DNA of 64,000 nucleotides from Streptomyces griseiscabiei (GTDB lineage Bacteria > Actinomycetota > Actinomycetes > Streptomycetales > Streptomycetaceae), in NCBI RefSeq assembly GCF_020010925.1, contig NZ_JAGJBZ010000001.1:62001-126000 (forward strand), given 5' to 3'. The position numbers and the translations under genes were made by a program. Shown piece by piece: positions 58,038 through 64,000 of this stretch. The notes beneath the pieces are model-generated. The model was given only the letters and a program-made list of their open reading frames with translations. It was not told the DNA's origin and ran no database searches. Positions within the stretch are counted from its first letter, which is position 1, and the number at the start of each line of letters is the position of its first letter.

Positions 58038-61000
58038 TCAGCCGCGTGGGGTGGCCCGGTCGGCGCCGAGCAGGTCGGTGAGGGTGCGGGCCGTGTCGGC
58101 GACATGGTCGGTGAGCAGGCCGAAGTGGCTGCCCGGGGTGGTGGTGCGGGTCGCGAGGCCCTTCCACAACCGGGCCCATGCGCCGTCGGGCGCGGAGGGC
58201 ACCTGCCGGGCCGCCTGGACGAGGTGGACGGCCGTGTCGAGGGCGTCCGGTGTCCAGTGGTTGCCGAACAGGTCCAGGTACCAGCCCATGGCGGTGAGTC
58301 CGGTGTCGTCGCGGGACCAGAACTCGCCCTGGGCGTCGGCCCATTCGCGCAGGATGTCGGTCGCCGCCGCGGTGGTGAGGGTGCCCGGCGGCAGTGTGTC
58401 GATCAGGACGAGTGCCTCGGGCCGGATCCCTCGGGCCGCCAGCCGGTGGGCGACGGCGTGCGCGACGAGACCTCCGGTGGAGAAGCCGGCCAGGGTGAAC
58501 GGCTCGCCCTCGGCGCACCCCTCGACGGCGGTGGCCACGGCCTCGGCCACCGCGTCGGCGGTGTCGGGCAGCGGCTCGCCTTCTCGGTAGCCGGGCAGCG
58601 GGACGGCCGCGACGTCGTACCGGCCCTCCAGGGCGACGGCCAGCCGCTGGTAGGTGAGATTCGCCGTGGCGGGGATGAACGAGTCCACGCAGATCAGCGC
58701 GGGTCGTCCGACCCGGTGCAGCCAGAGCGCGGCGGGGGTGTGTCCGGGTAGCGGGGGGTGGGAGAACGCGGGCCGCAGGCGCGCGACCGCCGCCAGCACA
58801 CGCACCCCGTCCGCGATACGTCCCTGCGCGACCGCCTGCCGCAGCAGTGTGCCGAGGGGGCCGTCCGGCCGTTCCTCGGGGGCGGCGGCCGACGCTGTGG
58901 GGTTGGCCGGGGACGTGGCGTCGGCCAGTCGGTCCGCCAGGTGGCCCGCGAGCGCGGCGGGGGTGGGGTGGTCGAAGACCGCGGTCGCCGGGAGGCTCAG
59001 CCCGGTCGCGGCGGCCAGCCTGTTACTCATCTCCACGGAGGTCACGGAGTCGAATCCCAGGGACCTGAATCCGGCGTCGGCGGTGAGCGTCCCGGGCTCG
59101 GGACGGCCGAGGACGGCGTCGGCGTGATCGGTGACCAACTCCAGCAGAATCCGCCGCCGTTCGGCCTCCGGCAGCTCCCCGAGCCGATGGGTGACGGCGG
59201 GCGCCGACGTCGGCCGGGACGCCGCGGGGGCGGTCAGGTCCGACAGCAGCGGTACGGGGTGCCGGGCCCGCAGCGCGGCCAGGTCGAGCCGCGCGGGGAC
59301 CAGCGCCGCGAGGTGGCTGTCGGCGCCGGTTCCGACGGCGGCGTCGAACCGGGAGAGCCCCTCGGCGGTGGGGATCGGCGCGAGCCCGGCGCCGAGGACC
59401 TGACCGATGCCGTCCGCGCCGAGCCGCTCACCCATCGCGGAGCGTTCCCCCCACATCCCCCAGGCCAGCGCGGTGGCCGGCAGGCCGGTGGTACGGCGAT
59501 GGGCGGCGAGGGCGTCGAGGAAGGTGTTGGCGGCGGCGTAGTTGCCCTGGCCGGCGAGTCCGAGGACGCCCACCGACGAGGAGTAGAGGACGAACGCGGC
59601 GAGGTCGAGCGGGCGGGTCAGCCGGTGCAGGTGCCACGCGGTGTCGGCCTTGGGCCGCAGCACGCCGTCCAGCTGATCGGTGGTCAACTGTCCGACGGGA
59701 CCGGGGTCCACGGTTCCGGCCGCGTGCACCACGGCCGTCAGCGGGTGCTGGGCGGGGACGGCGCGCAGCAGCGCGGCGAGGGCGTCGGGGTCGGCCGTGT
59801 CACAGGCGGCGACGGTGACCTCGGCACCGAGGCGGGCCAGTTCGGCGCGGAGTTCCACGGCACCGGGGGCGTCCGCGCCCCGGCGGCTCACGAGCAGCAG
59901 ATGCCGGACCCGGTGTTCGGTCACCAGGTGCCGGGCGAGGAGGGCCCCGAGGGTTCCGGTGCCGCCGGTGACGAGGACGGTGCCGTCCGGGTCGAGCGGA
60001 CGGGGAACCGTGAGGACGACCTTTCCGGTGTGGGCCGCGTCGCGCATGAGCCGCAGGGCCCGGGGAGCCTGGCGGATGTCCAGGGCGGTGACGGGCAGCG
60101 GGGCCAGGGCGCCCGCGCGGAACAGTTCGGCCAGGCGGGTGAGGGTGCCGTGGACGTGCTCGGGGTCGATGCGGAGTTCGTACGGCAGTCGGCGTGCGTC
60201 GGGGTGGTCCCCGGTGTCGTTCGGGGTCCTGCCGAGGTCGACGAGGCGGCCTCCGGGGGCGAGCAACCGCAGTGAGGCGTCGGTGAGTTCGCCGCTGAGG
60301 CTGTGCAGGACGACGTCGACGCCCCGGCCGCCGGTGGCGGCACGGAACTTCCCCTCGAAGGAGGTGTCCCGTGAAGAGGCGATGCGGGAGTCGTCGAGGC
60401 CGAGGGCGCGCAGGGTGGCGTGCTTGCCGGGGTGCGCGGTGGCGTAGACGTCCGCGCCGAGGTGCCGCGCGATCTGGACGGCGGCCGTCCCGACCCCTCC
60501 GGCGGCGGCGTGCACGAGCACGGTGTCGCCGGGCCCGAGCCCGGCGACGTCGACCAGGCCCTGCCAGGCGGTGACGAAGGCTCCGGGCACGGTGGCGGCC
60601 TCGGCGAACGTCCAGCCGTCCGGGGCCCGGACGAGCGTGCGCCGGTCGGTGACCGCGAGGGTGCCCACGGCCCCGCCCTCGACCAGGCCCATCACCCGGT
60701 CACCGGGACGGAGGCCGTCGTACGCGCCAGGCGCCGACTCGACGACCACGCCCGAGATCTCGGTGCCGATCCGCCCCTCCCCGGGGTACATGCCGAGCGG
60801 GATGAGGACGTCACGGAAGTTGAGCCCGGCCGCCCGTACGGCGACCCGGACCTGTCCTTCGGCGAGGGGCGCCTCGGACGCGGCGCAGGGGGCGAGTCGG
60901 AGGTCGTCGAGACTGCCGGTGGGGTCCTCACGGAGGGTGAGGTGCCAGGCCCGTTGTCCGGTGGGGGGTACGAGGACGTCCGCGGGGTCGGCGCCGACCA

Positions 61001-64000
61001 GCCGTGGCGTCTTCATCACGCCTCGGCGCAGGGCGAGTTGGGGTTCGCTGTCGGCGAGCGCGGCTGCCACGGCCGTGGGTACGTTCCGCCAGGAGTCGTC
61101 GTGGTCGTCGACGTCGAGAAGGACGAAGCGGCCCGGGTGCTCGGTCTGGGTCGTACGCAGCAGTCCCCACACCGGTGACTGGGCCAGCCCGGGGACGTGC
61201 TCCCCGGCCTCGGTGGCGACCGCGCCCCGGGTGAGCACCACCAGGGTGTGCGCGCGGGTCCGCTCGTCGGCCAGCCACGCCTGGACGGACGCGAGGAGGT
61301 CGCGTGTGACGTAGTGAGTGTCGGAGGGCAGGCGCGCGGCGTCGTGTGCGCCGTCGCGGTGCTCGGCACACCCTGGGGACACAAGGACCGTGACCGCCGG
61401 TCCGGTGCCCAAGCTGTCGAGGGCGTCGCCGACGCTCCCGAGGATCGGCGCGTCCGCGTCAGCGAGGGCGTGCGGCGGCCGGGGAGCGCTCTTCCCGGAG
61501 ACGATCCAACGGACGTCCCGCTGGGGCGCGTCGGAGGCGGGCGCGTACGGGCGCCAGTCCAGGTGGTAGGGCCGTGGGCGGGGTGGTGTCGTGCCGGTGG
61601 TGAGCGGTCTCAGCTCCAGCGAGCGGACGGTGGCGACGGGGCGGCCGGAGGAGTCGGCCAGCCGGAGCGAGTGGCGGCTGTGACCGGCCGGGGCCGAGGC
61701 GTCCGTCGTGGTCGACAGATGGCCGCGTACGGCGGTGACGCCACTGGTGTCGTGGAGGGTCAGGCCGCCGAGGGAGAAGAGCATCCTGAGCCGCCGTTCG
61801 TCCTCGGCGGTGGAGAGGGTCGCTATGAGGCCGGCCTGGAGACCCGCGTCGAGCAGGGTCGGGTGGAGGGCGTGTCCGTCCCGCGTCCACGGGGTGTCCG
61901 CGGGCAGGGCGGCCTCCACATAGACGTCACCGTCACGTCGCCAGGCCGCCGTGATCCGCCGGAAGGCGGGCCCCAGGACGATGTCCTGGCCGGCAAGACG
62001 TGTGTGGAGCGCGTCGAGGTCGACGGGCTCCGCGTCGGCCGGCGGCCAGACCCGCAGGTCGGGCCAGTCGGGAGGAGAGACGTCGACGGGGGCGAGGACG
62101 CCGGTGGCGTGCCGGGTCCACGGCGGTGTCCCGTCGTCGGGCCGCCCGCCGTCGGCAGGCTGGACACGGTCAGCCCGGCCGGCGGGCAGGCGGAAGTGGA
62201 AGTCCACCGGGCGCCCGCCGTCGGCCGTGGGTGGTCCGACGCGGACCTGGATGTCGACGGCGCCGCGCTCGGGCAGCGGCAGGGGCGTGTACAGGGAGAG
62301 TTCGTCGAGGCGGGCGTGTCCGAGCGTCCGTCCGGCGTGCAGGACGATCTCGGCGGTGGTGGCCCCGGCGATCGTCGCCGTACCGGCCACCACGTGATCG
62401 CTCAGCCAGGGGTGGGTCTCGGTGGACAGGCGCCCGGTGAAGACCCGGTCCGGCTGTGCGGCGAGATCGAGTTCCGCCGTGAGGAACGGGTGGGCCGGCG
62501 GGGTCGGACCGCCGGCTCCGGCCTGCTGCCGGGGTGGTGGGGTGCGCAGCCAGTAGCTCCGGCGCTGGAACGGATAGGTGGGCAGTTCCACGTGGCCGGC
62601 CCCGGCGGTCCGGGGCAGCAGACGGGGCCAGTCGAGTTCGGCTCCCCGGACGTGGAGTCGGGTGAGCGCGGCGCCGAGGACACGTACCTCGTCACGTCGC
62701 CTGCGCAGGGTCGGCGTCCATACGATGTCGGGCGCCCCGGAACGGGGATCCCCGGCGGGAGCGGTCTGCCCCTGGCCCAGCGCGGTCAGTACGGCGTCCG
62801 GTCCGATCTCCAGGAACGTGGTGGCGCCCCGGTCGCGCAACCGGGCGACGGCGTCCGCGAAGCGCACGGAGCCCCTCGCGTGGCGGCCCCAGTAGTCGGG
62901 AGAGCAGGCCTCGTCCGCGGTCAGCGCGGTGCCGGTCAGGGTGGACACGATGGGGACGGAGGGCGGCCGGAGGTCGAGTTCGGCGGCCGTCCGGACGAGT
63001 TCGTCGAGCACGGTGTCGACGTGCGGTGAGTGGAAGGCGTGGCTGACGCGCAGCCGGTTGACGCGGCGTCCCCGCTCGCGCCACTGGTCGGCGATCCGGG
63101 TGACGGTGTCACGGTCGCCGGAGATCACGGTCGAGGACGGCGCGTTGACCGCGGCCACGGAGACCTGCCGCTCATGACCGGCGAGCGTGGCCAGGACCTC
63201 CGCCTCGCCCGCGCCGATCGCGATCATCGCCCCGGTGTCGGGCAGCGACCGCATGAGCCGCCCGCGCGCGGCCACGAGCCGGGCCGCGTCCGTGAGGGAC
63301 ATGACCCCGGCGACATGAGCGGCGGCGATCTCCCCTATGGAGTGCCCGGCCACGAAGTCGGGGCGGGGCCCGAGCTGTTCGACCGTCCGGAACAGCGCCA
63401 CTTCGAGAGCGAACAGGGCTGCCTGGGTGAAGTCGGTACGGTCGAGGAGGGTGGGCTCCTCGACCGTCCCGACCTCGGTCCCGGTCTCGATCTCGGTCTC
63501 GGCGAACATCACCTGCCGCAGCGGGTGCGGCAGGAACGGGTCGAGGTGGGCGCAGGCCTCGTCGAGCGCCGCGGCGAACACCGGGGAGTGCGCGTACAGT
63601 TCGCGCCCCATGCCCGCCCACTGGGAGCCCTGGCCGGAGAACAGGAACGCGGTCCGGCCGGTCACCACGCGCACACCTCGGACGACGCCGGCCGCCGGCC
63701 GGTCGCCCGCGAGGGCGTCGAGGCCGGCGAGCAGTGCGGTGCGGTCGGGCGCGGTGACGACGGCCCGGTGCTCCAGGTGCGCACGGGTGGTGGCCAGGGC
63801 ATGGCCCACGGCTGGGAGATCGGCGTCCGGGGTCTCCGAGGCGATCCGGGAGAGCTGCGCGGCCTGGGCGCGCAAGCCGCCCGGCGACGCGGCGGAAAGC
63901 GGCCACACGAGCCCGTCCGGGGCGAGCACGGCCCCCGGCCCGCCGGGACCGCCGGGAGCCGCCGTGTCGGCCGCGGTCCCGAAGGCCGGGGTCGCGCCGT
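58038..64000 (-). CDS. type I polyketide synthase, terminal reducing module with thioesterase (5' end outside)
   Basis: The frame enters from beyond 64000 in the post-KS linker and encodes almost 2000 residues. Visible domains in order are as follows. AT (about 63640-62730): [18 protein letters not shown] and HAFH, indicating malonyl-CoA. DH (about 62530-61600): [10 protein letters not shown], in which the motif Pro is Ala, with LLDAGLQ keeping the Asp. ER (about 60900-60010): [10 protein letters not shown] (about 59990-59430): GGTGTLG, YSSS and NYAAAN, without a clear [22 protein letters not shown] and SHFGLL. This is the last, fully reducing extension followed by chain release as acid or lactone. 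Ligase, LLM enzyme and P450 follow in the same direction. The stop is at 58038. Confidence 0.93.
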   Translation of the reverse strand, partial: GATPAFGTAADTAAPGGPGGPGAVLAPDGLVWPLSAASPGGLRAQAAQLSRIASETPDADLPAVGHALATTRAHLEHRAVVTAPDRTALLAGLDALAGDRPAAGVVRGVRVVTGRTAFLFSGQGSQWAGMGRELYAHSPVFAAALDEACAHLDPFLPHPLRQVMFAETEIETGTEVGTVEEPTLLDRTDFTQAALFALEVALFRTVEQLGPRPDFVAGHSIGEIAAAHVAGVMSLTDAARLVAARGRLMRSLPDTGAMIAIGAGEAEVLATLAGHERQVSVAAVNAPSSTVISGDRDTVTRIADQWRERGRRVNRLRVSHAFHSPHVDTVLDELVRTAAELDLRPPSVPIVSTLTGTALTADEACSPDYWGRHARGSVRFADAVARLRDRGATTFLEIGPDAVLTALGQGQTAPAGDPRSGAPDIVWTPTLRRRRDEVRVLGAALTRLHVRGAELDWPRLLPRTAGAGHVELPTYPFQRRSYWLRTPPPRQQAGAGGPTPPAHPFLTAELDLAAQPDRVFTGRLSTETHPWLSDHVVAGTATIAGATTAEIVLHAGRTLGHARLDELSLYTPLPLPERGAVDIQVRVGPPTADGGRPVDFHFRLPAGRADRVQPADGGRPDDGTPPWTRHATGVLAPVDVSPPDWPDLRVWPPADAEPVDLDALHTRLAGQDIVLGPAFRRITAAWRRDGDVYVEAALPADTPWTRDGHALHPTLLDAGLQAGLIATLSTAEDERRLRMLFSLGGLTLHDTSGVTAVRGHLSTTTDASAPAGHSRHSLRLADSSGRPVATVRSLELRPLTTGTTPPRPRPYHLDWRPYAPASDAPQRDVRWIVSGKSAPRPPHALADADAPILGSVGDALDSLGTGPAVTVLVSPGCAEHRDGAHDAARLPSDTHYVTRDLLASVQAWLADERTRAHTLVVLTRGAVATEAGEHVPGLAQSPVWGLLRTTQTEHPGRFVLLDVDDHDDSWRNVPTAVAAALADSEPQLALRRGVMKTPRLVGADPADVLVPPTGQRAWHLTLREDPTGSLDDLRLAPCAASEAPLAEGQVRVAVRAAGLNFRDVLIPLGMYPGEGRIGTEISGVVVESAPGAYDGLRPGDRVMGLVEGGAVGTLAVTDRRTLVRAPDGWTFAEAATVPGAFVTAWQGLVDVAGLGPGDTVLVHAAAGGVGTAAVQIARHLGADVYATAHPGKHATLRALGLDDSRIASSRDTSFEGKFRAATGGRGVDVVLHSLSGELTDASLRLLAPGGRLVDLGRTPNDTGDHPDARRLPYELRIDPEHVHGTLTRLAELFRAGALAPLPVTALDIRQAPRALRLMRDAAHTGKVVLTVPRPLDPDGTVLVTGGTGTLGALLARHLVTEHRVRHLLLVSRRGADAPGAVELRAELARLGAEVTVAACDTADPDALAALLRAVPAQHPLTAVVHAAGTVDPGPVGQLTTDQLDGVLRPKADTAWHLHRLTRPLDLAAFVLYSSSVGVLGLAGQGNYAAANTFLDALAAHRRTTGLPATALAWGMWGERSAMGERLGADGIGQVLGAGLAPIPTAEGLSRFDAAVGTGADSHLAALVPARLDLAALRARHPVPLLSDLTAPAASRPTSAPAVTHRLGELPEAERRRILLELVTDHADAVLGRPEPGTLTADAGFRSLGFDSVTSVEMSNRLAAATGLSLPATAVFDHPTPAALAGHLADRLADATSPANPTASAAAPEERPDGPLGTLLRQAVAQGRIADGVRVLAAVARLRPAFSHPPLPGHTPAALWLHRVGRPALICVDSFIPATANLTYQRLAVALEGRYDVAAVPLPGYREGEPLPDTADAVAEAVATAVEGCAEGEPFTLAGFSTGGLVAHAVAHRLAARGIRPEALVLIDTLPPGTLTTAAATDILREWADAQGEFWSRDDTGLTAMGWYLDLFGNHWTPDALDTAVHLVQAARQVPSAPDGAWARLWKGLATRTTTPGSHFGLLTDHVADTARTLTDLLGADRATPRG

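Noticed and set aside
1..64000. CRISPR arrays, rRNA genes, complete insertion sequences
   Set aside because: No regularly spaced repeats with unique spacers, no rRNA-like stretches and no transposase genes were seen. The short tandem repeats found have no spacers.

Overview
The window is high-GC actinobacterial chromosome, most likely Streptomyces. The evidence is strong third-position G/C in every gene, GTG and TTG starts, short GTGA/ATGA overlaps, many probable leaderless promoters (a -10 box 6-7 nt before the ATG), and actinomycete families (PucR/ferredoxin reductase/desaturase, Cmx-type exporter, Kdp, Imm7, F420-type oxidoreductase, modular PKS). It reads as chromosome-arm style accessory DNA: many short independent operons, most with their own regulator.

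1-12.6 kb: a truncated PadR regulator and an acyl-CoA dehydrogenase; a DinB-like protein; a TetR/MMPL divergent pair with a double GATAG-CTATC operator; then a local regulon in which two paralogous TetR genes, a QueG-like double 4Fe-4S protein, a DHA2 MFS exporter and an SDR-hydrolase operon all carry variants of one palindrome (AAACCGATCGGTTT). 12.6-17.5 kb: a DUF4184 membrane protein, a PadR-membrane protein operon ending at a perfect 13-bp hairpin, a Tat-exported PAF-acetylhydrolase-like enzyme, a tRNA-Trp(CCA) gene and an orphan Imm7 immunity gene. 17.6-24.9 kb: PucR divergent from a ferredoxin reductase-acyl desaturase pair, a Fic-like toxin/antitoxin pair, a double universal stress protein, and a Cmx-like chloramphenicol exporter preceded by a short leader ORF and competing hairpins. 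25-33 kb: a kdpFABC operon preceded by an overlapping 27-aa membrane ORF, then a WYL regulator divergent from an oxidoreductase plus AlkZ-like DNA glycosylase operon.

33-49 kb is the most unusual part. It holds a seven-repeat RCC1-like propeller protein, a membrane-anchored helical protein, a 64-aa ORF overlapping a kinase/NB-ARC/TPR giant, two tandem CHAT-protease/NTPase/TPR paralogues on the opposite strand, a radical SAM-aminotransferase pair, and an unknown 124-aa protein. Three NLR-like STAND ATPases within 11 kb, with kinase or protease N-terminal domains whose catalytic residues are intact, make this a candidate conflict or regulated-cell-death locus. No immune activity is demonstrated by sequence alone.

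49-54 kb: an Lrp-type regulator divergent from a PLP lyase-permease-amidohydrolase group, probably for uptake and breakdown of an amino acid or related amine. 54-64 kb: the end of a type I polyketide cluster read leftwards: a terminal fully reducing PKS module (AT-DH-ER-KR-ACP-TE, KS beyond the window), an AMP-dependent ligase, an F420-type oxidoreductase and a cytochrome P450.
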